From assembly GCF_036324505.1 (NCBI RefSeq), contig NC_086352.1:20367637-20431636 (forward strand): 64,000 nt of DNA, given 5' to 3'. Under the pieces are notes generated by a model, which searched no databases, had not been told where the DNA came from, and saw only the letters and a program-made list of their open reading frames with translations. Position numbers and translations under genes: made by a program. Of the stretch, positions 25,801 through 41,229 are shown in pieces (the stretch's first letter is position 1; each line of letters opens with the position of its first letter). The DNA is from Eleginops maclovinus. Lineage: Eukaryota > Chordata > Actinopteri > Perciformes > Eleginopidae.

Positions 25801-27290
25801 GGAGTAGTTAAATAATTACTGAGTAATCTGAAAAAAAGAACACTCCATATATCCTAGAAATGTAGCTCAGTGAGAGCCAGGTGATTTGTGGGAGCTGTTG
25901 TTTCCTGTTTAAATGTAATATTGAAACTTCAACTTACTTACAAAACGCAAATGATATAAGGGTATTACATGTTCTCATAGAAATTATATTTGAGAGAATT
26001 ATGAGGGAGAATTACAATTTCCAGAAATATATATATTCTAAAAAACAATGTGAAATAATTCACAAGTATCTTGTGGCCAGATAACAATTAGCTTGGCTTC
26101 GAATAATGACTGAATGTCTTGGGAAGCAGGGGGACGTGCTGTAGTCTTGTTATCACCTTTGAGGTTGCCATGCATTACACACTTTAATTAGTGAGTATTT
26201 ACCGTGCTGGTTGGCAGGCTTACTGTTGACGGTGTTTATTTAAAGCTAACTTGCTCACTAGAGCCTCAAACTTTCTCTAAAAACATGAGAATGGTAGCCT
26301 CTCAATCCTCTCGTCCAACAAAAATGTACTTGAACACTCTGAATTGTGTTAATAGACTACCGATTATGTTTTCTGTAGGGTAAGAAAAGCTGTCGTCTAG
26401 TATCTAATGTTGTTTTCTCTTACATCTTTTTATTGCACCCACATACTTAGTCCTAATGTCATGATGTCTGGGCCAAAGGACATTTCCTTGCGTCACAACA
26501 AGAGCACATATTATTTATGGCAACACACATACAATAGTAGTGTACAGCAACCTTTAAGAAAACATTCTTTGCTTGAACAGACTTACAGACAATGAGACTA
26601 ATGCCTTTTAATTGTCCTTCACAACTCATAAGACTCATTGTTGCCTCTGAAAGTAGGGTGGTGCCTGTAAATATTAAGGTCTGAGGACATCGTTAATAGA
26701 TTCTCTGATGACACATTTCTTCCATGCACTGATAGTAATTGCTTTTTACATGACAAGTAATAGTGCGAGGGCTTTAGAGACGCTGAAAAATCCCCAGAAA
26801 ATAGAGACCTATGAAATTAAACCTTGGTTTTCAATTTTCACTCCCACAAGAGTTGAGCAATTAAATGGATTTAACCCAGTATCGTATAATAAGGCATAAA
26901 TAAGTTTCAGGGTGAATCTCAAGTATCACACTTTCATTAAAAAGTTGGTCTTTATAAAAAGAAAAAAATGTACTTTATGTTTTAACAAAAAGAGATGCCT
27001 ATATTTTCTCCATCCAACCTAGTTGTGTTTATGCTTTGTCTTAAAACGAGCACTTCAGTTTCATGGATCATCCAATGCCTGCAATTCAGAAGGAAAAGAC
27101 TGTTAGAATAACAAGACTAACATATTACATTGTTGTGCATCGCCTTGAGGTTGAAGAGTGTTCGAGAATACATCATTCTAGCTACATCTGCTCTCCAGTC
27201 AATGCCTCTCCCTTTTGCATTCATTTTACTTTCGCAAATACACTTTAAATTCTTTCTTGTTTCATACACTCAAGTTTTCAAATGATTCTC
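22860..27290. other. Intergenic; no gene recognised
   Basis: AT-rich sequence with scattered short frames (for example 23791-24138 on plus, 115 codons) that resemble no family and have no coding bias. A block at about 24030-24140 is less AT-rich and could be a conserved non-coding element, but that cannot be judged without alignment. Confidence 0.55.
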
Positions 27291-27293
27291 CCT

Positions 27294-27356
27294 TTATCTC
27301 TCTCGCTCTCTCGCCCTCTTTCTCTGTCTCTCTCTGCTGTCTGTCTCTCCCTGGAT
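27294..27356. repeat. CT-rich low-complexity tract
   Basis: Imperfect CTCT/CTGT tract ending in a pyrimidine-rich run before TTTAGGATAAAG; it resembles a splice acceptor, but no convincing exon follows. Confidence 0.8.
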
Positions 27357-27359
27357 TTA

Positions 27360-30140
27360 GGATAAAGACTGAATTACACAGCAGCACAGTCCTGGATAGC
27401 AGAGACAGAGATTACCCTGCCTGATCTTTCTACAGACAAGAAACAGTTCAGTGAAAAACCCTCCCAGAGGGCCCTGCCACCTCAGTACTGACAGACTGTG
27501 TATTAGCACGTATCAGGGAAGGAAAAGGAGGCAGTTCTATCCCTTCTGACCCACCACTTGACTTGAGTAAGAGAGGAAATCTGCAGTGGATATTAGGCCT
27601 GTCACCAGAATGATCTGCACTCGGGGGGGAACAAAAGAGGTTTTGCATACTGCCAGTGTCAGAGGCATAGAGCTGCAGTGCCAACAGGTACAGCACCTTT
27701 TCTTTTACCTGACAAGAAGAAACTAAAAAGGCGAAACTCCCAGAGCTACCAAGAATGATCTGCTTTAAAAATATAGATTTGCAGTCAGCCTTCAGCCTTT
27801 TCTTGGGTATGCCCATAAATAAACATATATTGTTAAAATACAGACTTTCAAAACGTGTTGCTAGCTAACTAGTTAAACAATGCATGAATTATATAACAAT
27901 ATGATGGAAATAAATGCCACTGTATGTTAACCTAAAAAACATACAGTACATTCCCTTCCTTATAAACATCAATCATAATGTCTCATATTTAAACCACATT
28001 GCAAATACATATACAAAGATAAGTTGATTAGCCAATTGGGGAAAAAAACTGAAAAACTAATCTGCAACTTTTATGTTGGTTGATGTTTTTCAATCACTAA
28101 AGTTTTATTCCTGTAAAGCCCAAATACAAAATTCATATGAATTGATAGAAGAGTGAGTATGCACACACGAGTAATTCATCCCCAAAAAAGAGTGCTAGTT
28201 GCAACCCAAAATAATTGTTTTAATCACCACTTTGATCCAAGTTTTGTAAGTCGTTTGGTATCTAACCCATTCCAGACTCAGACAACTGATTTTTAGTAAG
28301 TCTACTCACCTGTTCAGTGCATTTTATGAGAACAGTTATCTTCAATATCACTTTCACTCTGTGTGACCTGATATTTTATGACTAACCCTATGTTAATTTT
28401 TACCTCTCTTAAAATGTTCACAATTACACCATCGCTTGTAGTTATAAATACCACATTCTGTGTCACAGTGCCATTTCTTATCACTTTTGCTTTTGTATGA
28501 AGTGGCAAAGTGATGTTGAAAGTACAATCTAAGAGTGTCTCACCAGCATAAGCTGATGCTTCACTACCTAATTAAGAAGCATCAATAATGTATTGACTTG
28601 TGTCATAAATGGAACTGGCATGGTTGCAGCAAGAGGATGTGTCAGACCTCAGTCACGAACTAAAGTGAAGTGGGACACCCACCTTGCACAGGATAACATA
28701 TGGGAATAGATAGTAGGGGGTATAATGGAAGAAGGGTGTATGAGATGGTGGTGTGCAGCAGAGGAAAACATATTAGGGAAAGATTTAATCATGACTTATA
28801 TGACCTGAACATTTTAAATTTCGTCATTTGGCTTGTCTGGCAAATAGGTCAATGGCCATGGGGGTTTTTCTCAGTAGTGGCAGCAATGATCCGGTGAGCT
28901 GTTATAAGTAGGACAGTAAATAAAATGGAGATCTTCTCACAGAATGATGATGGTAATGCTAAAGATTTTGCATGGATCAAATAGGAAGAATATTTAGATT
29001 TAGGACAAAGCAATATAGAATATTAAAAGGTTTTGGTAAGGTGTAAATAAGCAGAAGATTAATTAAATATTCCCCCTCCCCCTTAAACCAGAAAACATTT
29101 ACTCCCCATGTGATTTTTCTCATTTCAAGGATTAGCACAGCATGTCTTATCGTCTCTCTGCATGCCAAATTAGCTCTCTGTAGTGTGCCGCACGCTTTGC
29201 AATATTGTATTGTGTGGCCAACTGACATTCTAAGAGCAGCCATGGGAATAAAGATGATAAAGATAACGAGGACAACAACGATCTCTCCAGGCATCAGGAA
29301 GAAATCAATCCCTTTCTAATGCCATTTGTCTCAAACTCTTTGAGAAGAAAATGAAAGGCATTTGATCTGGTTTGTTTTGGACAGAATCTGAAATAATGTG
29401 ATATAGCTTCATATAAATTAAACATATTTCAATATTTTCTATGTTCTTCAATTTTGTCCTTTTCTGTCTGCTGCTGCTTAGTGGCGCCTATATTTATTTT
29501 CAATTGACAGCAAGCTCATTGACACCACAAAAGAACATCAGAATACTTTTTCATACATTTTAGACTTGTGCATTTTTTCAGCTTTTATAGGTTTATATGT
29601 GACACCTGATCCCAGTTCTCAGCTCATTGAGGATGAACCCAGCACTCATGGCTCACGTCCCAGCTAGAGTCTGTCACATTTCGATTTCAGGTCGCTTTGG
29701 CAGACAACTATGGCAGATATGTGGCTGCGTATATCAGCTTGTATTAAAGGAGAATTATAAATATGTATGATTTAAGTTTTATGATGCACCCTTCATATAT
29801 TGGCCTTTTTTTTTTTAAAGGAAAGATTCAAAATGATTACTGAAATACTAAAATTGTGTTTTGTTAAAAGTAACTTCAGGCTAGTGGGTAACAAAAGAGC
29901 ATGAAGGAAAGGCAGAATGATAAAAAAGATGAGTCAAGAGGGAAGCCAGGGAAGGAAGGGATGAGAAGATTTATTGTGAAACCTGTGCTGTAGTCCTGTC
30001 TGATAATCTGGAAGCAGTGGGTGGGTAGACAGCGGGAAAACACCATATTGATGGGGCTGTTTACCTCTTTCTCCAAGGAAATGAAAGGGGCTTGAACACA
30101 AAAAACAAGAGAGTGAGAAGGAACAGGCACTTATTTCCAG
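27360..30140. other. Intergenic; one unrecognised minus-strand open frame
   Basis: No gene is recognised. The 122-codon minus frame at 27448-27816 resembles no family and has no flanking splice or promoter logic. The minus frame at 28314-28565 is described separately. Confidence 0.5.
28314..28565 (-). other. Unrecognised open stretch, possible exon or pseudogene fragment
   Basis: About 84 minus-strand codons are open from an upstream stop (just above 28565) to TGA, with a strong donor-like CAG|GTGAGTAG directly after the stop. The peptide includes FNITLPLHTKAK, NVVFITTSDGVIVNI and KINIGLVIKYQ, alternating hydrophobic/polar as in beta-strands. It loosely recalls the N-terminal domain of fish IgGFc-binding-protein-like genes (pattern 'V-x-IP...VxI..D.DI.VVS'), but the match is from memory and weak. 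No partner exon was found. It may be a gene fragment or a chance frame. Confidence 0.18.
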
Positions 30141-30143
30141 GTG

Positions 30144-30258
<115 letters not shown>

Positions 30259-30769
30259 TGTTTGTTTGTTCCTTTGTGCTTTCAGCTTGCCATTAATGTC
30301 TGAAAACACATATAAAGAAATGCAAAAAGTACCTATGGGGCAGCAGTGGGACTCGGTTTGGTGCTTATTGACAACGCCAACTGTTCTGAAAATATAAAAA
30401 GGAATAAATGAATAATAGAAATGATACAGCATATTCATGACTAAATGCAGGTTCTTAACCTCAATGTTGGATTCAAGCTGTGATTGTGCAGTAAAATATA
30501 CCTGTGAGCATCCATAATGTCTCTGTGTTTTTACACTGAACGGGTCGACAGCAGCACTCAACCTGAGCTCCACCTGTTGGCATCAGTTGCCTACTAGCGT
30601 TAAGTTAGTCACAGTAGTTGTGTTTGTCTAGTGCAGTGGTTTGTGTAGGAGGGATTTAATTATAGGATCACACAATGCTACCTCAGACCTGTGAATAAGC
30701 TGATCACTGGAGTTGACTCTCCTAAAAAAGAGAAATGTTGAGGATTCAAACCTGCAATTGAATTGAATA

Positions 30770-30885
30770 TTGAGATGAAACCAGTATGGGCCCTGACCAT
30801 GGTGCTGCCCACGTGCGCCCCCCATGGATGGATGCGCCCTTAGCATTTGCCTATACTGTCTATGCCCAGGGCCAGCCCTGGATGA
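30770..30885 (-). mobile_element. Terminus of a hAT-like DNA transposon (degraded)
   Basis: Read on the minus strand, the end begins CAGGGCTGGCCCTGGGCATA, followed by GACAGTATAGGCAAATGCTAAGGGCGC and a GGGGGGCGC-type block. I recognise this as a terminus common in fish DNA transposons of the hAT type (CAGGGCCGGC-like ends). The other end and any transposase are not visible; the 3' limit is uncertain. Confidence 0.4.
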
Positions 30886-30929
30886 AAGACATTATAATTT
30901 GTGTCAATGCTTCAAATTAAGAATTAGAG

Positions 30930-31090
30930 ACTAAGAACCTAAAGCCAGGCTAGCAGCTGTGAGAATCTATACAATGATCATTTAGGCTAAAAGCTAACAG
31001 CAGCTATATTTGCCATGTTCATCATCTTTTATTAGTGTGCTAGCATGCTAACATTTGCTGATTAGCACCAAGTAGAAAATATACTGTCTG
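30930..31090 (-). repeat. Dispersed fish repeat, copy C (minus)
   Basis: On the minus strand it reads GGTGCTAATCAGCAAATGTT, then AGCATGCTAGCACACTAA, GATGAACATGGCAAATAT and CAGCTGCTAGCCTGGCTTTA. This is the 3' portion of the same repeat seen at about 57120 and 63310, where the 'gatggtgaacatggcaaac' and 'gctaac' words recur. It is a very common percomorph dispersed repeat. Confidence 0.6.
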
Positions 31091-32015
31091 ATGGAAATGC
31101 CATTGTCTTTTCCGGTGTTTTGTATTGAACAATTACCTTTGTGAATGCGTAATGGGAACTGAGGAAAAAAAGGGAAAAAAACATGACAAAACACATTAAT
31201 TTAATAAAAAGAAAATTACTTTCCAAAATATTGTTCAGGGCATGCGATGTTTCTGCTGCAATAATCCTTGCTTAGTTAAAAATGACCTCTCTCTTATTCC
31301 ACAACAATATATGTCCTTGACTGATTCTAAGGGATGAGCTGTGTGCAGAGTTAAGCTTATGAAAAACATTGGCTTTAACATGAACAACTTTAAGACAAAG
31401 CCCTGTCTGCGTCTGCACTGTGATGATTAAAGCTCCCGTCTAAGTTGAGGCTAAACGTTGCTCGCTGTCAAGGTCACAGTAATCATTTTGAGTGAAACAG
31501 AAACCTCGATGGGAATATGAAATTAATCTCTGTATACGTTTAAGCATCGCTCAGCACTATTCTTCTTAGAGGGTCCCATGAGCCCTTCTTCACTATGCAG
31601 ATAAAAGACTCCAAAGACAACGGTTCATATATCTGAGGCTTTACCTCAGAGTCATTTTGAAGACACCAAAGTGTATTGTAATTGGACTCACTTCAGCACA
31701 GAGCAACTACTTCCATGAGAGCAATTTGAAATACCTGTCTTACACTCTTTTAAAATGCAGGAGTTAATTAATATTGCCTTTTTTACCTCCGTCTCTATGT
31801 GCAAAGTGAACACTGTCCTATTACTCTCCAGGATTCTCCCCTGCCAATTATTGGTAATATAAAACGCCAAAGGCTATTTCTACAAAGAATAACTGCACTT
31901 TGAGCATGTGCCCAAAACCACCTGTAAGTACATTTCTCACCCTTTTTGGTGTCATCTTTTATGAGGTAAAAGGACAAATGCTTCCAGTCAAGTGCCATGC
32001 TTTAGTGGCTTTAGT

Positions 32016-32027
32016 GGGGGGGGGGGG
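32016..32027 (+). repeat. Poly-G tract (12 G)
   Basis: Twelve consecutive G, preceded by a duplicated TTTAGTGG(C/G) word (32001-32017). Unusual for an AT-rich flank and prone to assembly or polymerase-slippage error. Confidence 0.9.
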
Positions 32028-32420
32028 ACCCCTGCATCTAAGAAAGCTTACAGCAACAATAAAAAGCAAAGATAAAAGTGAGTTTTAGACATACCCAAGA
32101 TCTACCTTATCAGATCCAATGCACAAGTATTGTTGCAACTTGCACACAATCACTGCTAGTTAAAATGTGTGGAATAAAGCATGAACATCTCCAAAAAACA
32201 TAAATGAATACATTTACAATATAATTACCTCTTCATTGATTAAGATCACCGTTATTTCTTTAATAGGAACCGAGATGTTGGTATTTAATAGCAAAGCTCA
32301 GATGACACTTACGGCAAGATGAAAAATCACTGGTTGAAACCACAATCACTAGCAGTTGTAGTTAGGTGCATTATTTATTGATACGGAAATAATAAATGAA
32401 TACGTCTCCTCTTTTGAGAG

Positions 32421-32483
32421 GTAGGTGAAGCACTTTGTGGAAAAAACAACATTCGACAAACACACCCTGTGTCAGATGTCAAG
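32421..32483 (+). other. Possible 63-nt exon, plus strand
   Basis: Acceptor TCTCCTCTTTTGAGAG and donor AAG|GTGAGTAGG flank exactly 21 codons, open in one frame only (VGEALCGKNNIRQTHPVSDV then K). Both splice sites are good. The peptide is not recognised and no neighbouring exon was found, so this may be a lncRNA exon or chance. Confidence 0.15.
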
Positions 32484-35079
32484 GTGAGTAGGGATCAGCT
32501 GCTCCGGTATCGTTTTATTTACCAATGACCGACTGCCAGTTGGGGACAATGGCTATGAGGACAGAGCTGAGCTGTAAATAAGCAAATATCTTAGTTTACT
32601 GCTCAATCCTTGTTCAAACATGACTGAGTGAGATCACAGATTCAAGGTTTCGAGTTAAGGGCAGAGCTTGACAGAGTGAGGTGCTCGACATCATACTGCT
32701 TTAACTACTGAAACAACAGGAGGAAATGACCAAAATAGCTTCCTCTGTTGCACATAGAACTGAAAGAAGCTGGCCAAACCTCATCAGAAGTTGTTGTATA
32801 ATCTTTATTTTAATAGTTTTATTAAAAAAAAAATATTCACATGTCATCTAATATACATTACAGAAAAGGCAGGACATAAATATACACCCATCTCTGGTTA
32901 TTTTTTATATTTCAGTTATACAGACAACTTACACTTTCCAAGGAAAGGCTGTGATTTATATTGGCTAGGAAATCATTTTAAAGCCACAAGAAAACAAAAA
33001 ACTCTGGATTACTTCTGTCAGCAGGCCTGGGTACACTTGGTGAAAGTCCATAAAGAATTGAAGAGTCAGCAAACGGATGGTTGGTATAAATGACAACCCA
33101 AAGTCTCAGGAATATGCAGAAAAACAGGCTTTAGATTGAGTTTTCAGAGAGGTATTATACATCTAGAATAAACAGGTGCAGGTATATTATTTTTGTACTT
33201 GATAATGTGGCAAACATTTCAGACGGGGCTAGAAATAGAAGCAGGCAGATATCAAACCATTTATTCAAAGATAAAAGCAAAAGTGCCTAATGTCACGAGT
33301 CATCATCACAAATGAGAACAGTGAATGTGCAAAATTATGGCAAGCAGGATACAAGTTCAACTAGGACGCTTTTAAACTGGGATTGGTGGTTACAATGGAC
33401 AGTTTGAAAAAACATTTTAAAGTTTGCCTTTATTTTCAATTTCAACAAGTTAAACTATCCCAGGGGTTTGCCTAAAACCTGTCTGTTCATTTGTTGCAAT
33501 GTTTGACTGGAATTTTCTGCAAAAGTGTTGTGCCTCGAGATATTAGCAATCACTATGATTTATAAATTGATTAAACCGATCAAACTGAAAAAACAACCAT
33601 TAAACCAATGTTGTGATACAAATCTGGGTAAAACTAGCACTCCTTTTTTAATTAACACTTTTCCTTTCAGAACAAACATTCTGAGGGCAAACATGTTTTT
33701 CAAGATGTACTGACACATTGAAATGCCTGCAGGATGACACCTTTTCAAAGGTGGATGCACACCATTGACATTGGCTTCCTCATCCTCACAAGCAGCATCT
33801 GGCCCTCTCTTCCTTTCTTTGGAGAATCAGTATGCAGTTATAATAATCACATAAGACATCAAGCTGAACTCTTTCCTTTAAGTACAGAAGAACCAGTATT
33901 ACCTGACATCGTATACTTGGCCTAAAGGCGTCTCGGCTGAGTGTGAGTCTGAAGACTATTCTTTAATAGTGTCATTAACACAGCTGTTCAAATGACAGTA
34001 GCTGTCTTGGATGGTACCAACTATAATTGGTTGTTATAAACGTAAGTTAAAAAAATAGTGTTAAGGTTGTCAAGCTGTGACTTTTGTCATATAGGTCTAT
34101 CACCCTCAAAACTAAAGACTCAAATTCAAGACATTAGATTCAATGGAAAGTAAGAATAATTGAGTACAATTAATCTTAAAGTTATTATTTATAAACCATA
34201 AGAATGTGCAACTCCTCAGCCCTTAACCTTTATCATAATGAAAGTGTAACATGGTCATTTAAAGGTGAAAATGACTAATGACAACAATTACTATGCATGC
34301 TTTAGGACAACTGCAACTCGAAGAAGCAAAGCATATCATATTTGATCAAACATGTACCGGTAGTAACTTTTTTCTATTAACAGTAGCATATTTTACTGTT
34401 TTTATTTCTGATGTTTAAATGTCCATACTGTAAATGAAAAGTGATATTGGGTTTAGAAGATTTTGATTTTGAAGGAATCTCAATGGGATTTTCCCCCCAG
34501 CCATACAAGCAGTTTGCAGCATACGTAAACACATTTTGAATACTTTTTCTCTCTCTGCCATTGACTAGACATACAGGGCAATATATATTGAAAACCAATC
34601 TTTTTCTGTTTCTTTGACCATAGAGCTGCCAGCAACACACAGTCAGGTGCTAGGTGGGAGCAATTGGATTATTCCTCACCAGTGGCTCCAGGAGCTATCA
34701 GCTCCCATCCAGGCCATGAAGGCAGAGGAGGATTGAGTTTGAAAGATGATAATAGACTCCGGAAGGAGCTAATCTATTCCTAAAAGAAGAAAGGAGTGTG
34801 AATTCTCTCACTTGCCCCAAACCGCCATCACCTCTCCTTTCACAATTTCTCTCAGCAGTAGCTTTACAGGTTCATTATGGAAAATTGCAATATAACAATT
34901 AGATGAAAACTGGACAAAACTGTAGCCATTACAAATGAAGAGAAGCTGATGTCTTAAAATGTGTTTTGAACTTCTCACCAAAATGTATAAGAACATAACA
35001 ATTCAAAATGATTCCTACAATGATCTGAACCAATTTTGAATAAACCGTTTTTTGTATGAAACAAAGTATATATATTTTT

Positions 35080-35112
35080 TAACTGTTCGGAAAATAAGAG
35101 GCCACTTTATTA
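35080..35112 (+). mobile_element. Degraded Tc1/mariner-type terminus
   Basis: AACTGTTCGGAAAATAAGAG then GCCACTTTAT resembles the left end of the element in the last gpc6 intron (ACAGCTCCGGAAAAAATGAG then GAGACCACT). No partner terminus was identified. Confidence 0.3.
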
Positions 35113-35621
35113 TGGGCTTGTACAAATATTGCAATTGTAAGCTAAAGAGCCTTTTTTTAAATATCAAATCCAAAAGTCATCTTTTAAATTGCTTGACTTC
35201 TTTCACAGAAGTTTTCACAGTAGTTTAAAACCCCACAAAAAAGATGTATTGCCAGTATCTACAAATCATATATATTATGTGTAGAAATACAATTAAATTA
35301 ATAACAAACTTTTAGAACATACAGTATGTTTTCACTTAACCTTGACATTGTCTTCTATAAATAAGTCATTTAAAGTGTTAATGAATGTCAGATAAAAGAA
35401 ATGAATATTGGCAAAGCTGAACCATATGTTGTTTAACATGAGACATCAGTGTCTTGTCATTTCCACACAATCGTTACTGGTCACTCCTACCGTGTCCTGC
35501 ACTGTGTGGAAGTGGTGCTCCGTTACATATAAGAGCTTGTAACGTTCACTGGCCCTTTCATTTCTGGATAAATATGCTTGAAATGAAGTCTTGAAAGTTC
35601 CATGCTGCAAAAAGGCAGCTG

Positions 35622-35782
35622 TTACAAGGCCAGGAGCATATGTAAACAAGGCAATATCAAGACCCAGATGGCCCCTGTCAGTCCAAAGCTCCTGGATCGG
35701 CCCTCCTTCGCTGAGTCCTCGGCAGGTGGATAATGATGATTATGATGTCGATGTTTTTGATCGCCGGTCACATCTGGACTCA
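35622..35782 (-). CDS. Possible last coding exon of an unidentified GPI-anchored protein
   Basis: On the minus strand a near-ideal acceptor (GTTTCTGCTCTTTCCTCAG) opens 161 nt ending in TAA at 35622-35624. Read in phase 1 it gives a His-rich stretch (DQKHRHHNHHYPPAEDS), a short basic spacer (AKEGRSRSFGLTG) and a hydrophobic end AIWVLILPCLHMLLAL. Small residues (DSA) before a polar spacer and a C-terminal hydrophobic tail are the layout of a GPI signal. Composition is less AT-rich than the flanks. A 70-codon frame starting upstream with ATG also looks like a signal peptide, but that part is the pyrimidine tract of the acceptor. I do not recognise the family; ephrin-A-type proteins have a comparable last exon. 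No further exon was identified with confidence. If real, the gene is tail-to-tail with gpc6. Confidence 0.3.
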
Positions 35783-35849
35783 CTGAGGAAAGAGCAGAAA
35801 CCAACATGCTGGTCAGAAGAACGCTCCTTATCAATATAACATCATGTAA

Positions 35850-38905
<3,056 letters not shown>

Positions 38906-39360
38906 TTATGATAAACATGTTAATCAGACAATGTAAATTTGGGGGAATAGGCTTTTGCGTTTATTTGACTTTTTGCAGAACTAAACAAGAACTTTGAGAA
39001 AGAGCTGAAACCATACTGCTTGCTGTCGATCCTCCCCTGGGATGGGAGCTTCACCAACATTTAACCAGATTGATTTCTGTGTAGTATGACAGTTATTTTA
39101 GACTTCGTTCTGCCAGAAATAAACCTGAGAACTGAACCTTGGCGAAATCATCTTTTGTTTAAGTCTGCAGTACACCAGAATTATATTAAGAAACAAACGC
39201 AAAAAACAGTGATTACATTTTCAAATTCTTCTTTTCCTAAATATTCTATACAGATTGATGGTAGGAGCGTGAGTAACTAATACTTCAGTCTCCTATGAGT
39301 ATATTTACATTGTTAATAAGAATTCAACATTAATACTATATTATTTTGATTGTATAAATG

Positions 39361-39800
39361 TTAGTGATCCTTGTGACTTGGATATGAGTATACGATGCTG
39401 TCATTTATGACATTTTCTTCGTATTCAAACTGTTCCTTAGTGATTATGGTACACACAGGTTTCAGGAATTTTCCTGATACAAACTCCAAAAATGTTGCGT
39501 CCTCTCTGGTATTTCCATCAATCTTGTCGAGCTCTTGAAAAAAGAGCCTATTTCTGGAACCTGTCCTCTATCATTTGTCATAGATAAAAAATATCTGTGT
39601 CAAAACGGATGCTGCTGTCGCCTATCCTGTCCATCATATCCGACAGTATAATATGGGAGTCTGTTGTCACCATGTCTCAGATGAAGATGCGTACAGGATG
39701 TCTTGTTTTAGCTGCCTGTGTGGTTGAAGATCTCCCTTGAACAAGTGCTACATCATCCATACCATTGATCGTAACCACCATCTGTGTCCTACACCATCAC
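39361..39800 (-). pseudogene. Broken coding remnant, possibly Maverick/Polinton-type DNA polymerase B
   Basis: The minus strand shows coding-like frames broken by two in-frame stops and a frameshift at a T run near 39540. In order: MVTTDSHIILSDMMDRIGDS, then IRFDTDIFYL, a GQVPEIGSFF block, and a last open stretch with EDATFLEFVSGKFLKPVC, ending in TAA at 39361. In protein-primed family-B polymerases the palm motif C is 'YxDTDS', preceded by a helix ending in 'LGxxV' and followed by 'P.LG..L..L.DE' and 'EFVSGGPK'. The spacing and order here fit that pattern, though the Ser after DTD and the residues after FVSG differ. No capsid or integrase gene is visible, so this is an isolated decayed fragment. 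It could instead be another pseudogene. Confidence 0.3.
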
Positions 39801-41039
39801 TTCAAAAGGCCATTACAGCAAGAGGACCCAACAACTCTGCTGAAAACCCTCCCTTATTGTCCCTGTGGTGACTATAAAGAAGGCCTTGAGAAAAGGATGA
39901 GTCAAATGATCCATGTCACACTTTGAAACCCCCATAGTCTATATGGACACACATCACCTTCACACTCAAAGCATGTGCATGCCTGTTGTCACGCAGCTAT
40001 AAACCTCTTTAAATTACCTGTAATGATCAATGTCTTAGCTGAATCTATGCGTGTCCTTTAGAGTGTGACAAGTAGGATAAAAACAAATAAAAAGACACAT
40101 GCATATTTCTGAGCCAGTTGATTTTTTCACAGCAATGATTTGTTTACACAAGAACAAGATCATCTGAGGGGAGAAGCTAAACGAAAGAAACCACCTGAGA
40201 CCTCTTTGAGAGAGGCTGAGTGCTCCCATTCTCAAACACAACAATTGAATAGCTCTGTGCTGTAGACAGCATCCCCTTTCAATTACATTCAGATGCCAAG
40301 AGAAAACTGAATAAATTAGCTCTTAATCCAAAAAAATCACATCATTTTGATTCATTTACGTTGTCTGTACGATTACAGTGTTTAATGAATAGCCAGTTTC
40401 AGTAGATTGATCCACTGTGAGCTTTCCCTTTTTGTTTGCTTGTCTCTTTCATCATTGACATGATTACGAGGTGCCACATCTCCAAGGTTTAGCTCCCACA
40501 TGTGTGTGGGAATATATAAAATCTGTAGCACTGGTGTAAAATATATGTAGTATAGCAGTGCTAGAGGAGGGGGTAGTATTAGAACCTGAATGGGTTCAAG
40601 AACAATTAGCCATTGGTTCGATATCTCAGTTTGTTTCCACCCTTATGGCAGGATGTTGTGCTTGTGTATGCGTGATTACCTCTAATAGTGTGTGCTAAAA
40701 GTAATAAAGGAACATGTCACCTCATGTAACTGTGGCTTGCAGATGTATATTTTGATAGCTTTAGGACAGTTCTTTAAAATGAGAGAGGAATTACATAGGA
40801 AACACTTGTCAATATGATCAATTCATCGTGGTTGTTTCACAGGACTTGTTTGAAATAACACTAACATCCCTTTCTAATCACAGTTCTGGACCTAAGTAAG
40901 ATTCATCATTACAATATCCTTATGCAGAAAGATATTCTTAGTTTTAACAATTGATCAATTTTCTCTCGTTCAGAACTAGACTATTCTGCTGCTAACACTA
41001 AGTATATCTGAAGTGATTACTGTAAATGGTCTAGCCGTA

Positions 41040-41228
41040 AATTGACTGCATTTATAAGGCACTTTTCTCGTTTGACGATCCATTTACCAATTCGCCCACA
41101 TATTCAGACAAGGGTGCTCAGAATAGACACGTGCACACTCTTCGAGACCACATAGGCCAGGCATCGAAGATTGACCTTCCTAATAGTGCACAAACGCTCT
41201 ACCTCCTGAGCCACAGCCACCACTGTAA
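41040..41228 (-). repeat. Degraded dispersed fish repeat
   Basis: The + strand begins TGCATTTATAAGGCACTTTTCTC and includes CCATTTACCAATTCGCCCACATATTCAGACA; it ends ATCGAAGATTGACCTTCC with CGCTCTACCTCCTGAGCCACAGCC. These are the end words of a widespread fish repeat whose copies read 'tttatatagcacttttc...attcacccattcacacac...ctctacctcctgagccacagccgcc'. The middle is deleted. Strand assignment is arbitrary. Confidence 0.55.
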
Positions 41229-41229
41229 G

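Larger units (their letters stand above)
31100..35610. other. Intergenic; no gene recognised
   Basis: AT-rich. Contains a 12-bp G run (32016-32027), one possible plus-strand exon (32421-32483) and a solitary degraded transposon terminus (about 35080-35112). Short frames elsewhere look random. Confidence 0.5.

Noticed and set aside
27448..27816. 122-codon minus frame
   Set aside because: No recognised motif or splice context; length expected by chance over 64 kb.
40610..40630. GGTTCGATATC, resembling a tRNA B box
   Set aside because: No A box or cloverleaf around it; no tRNA gene was found anywhere in the window.
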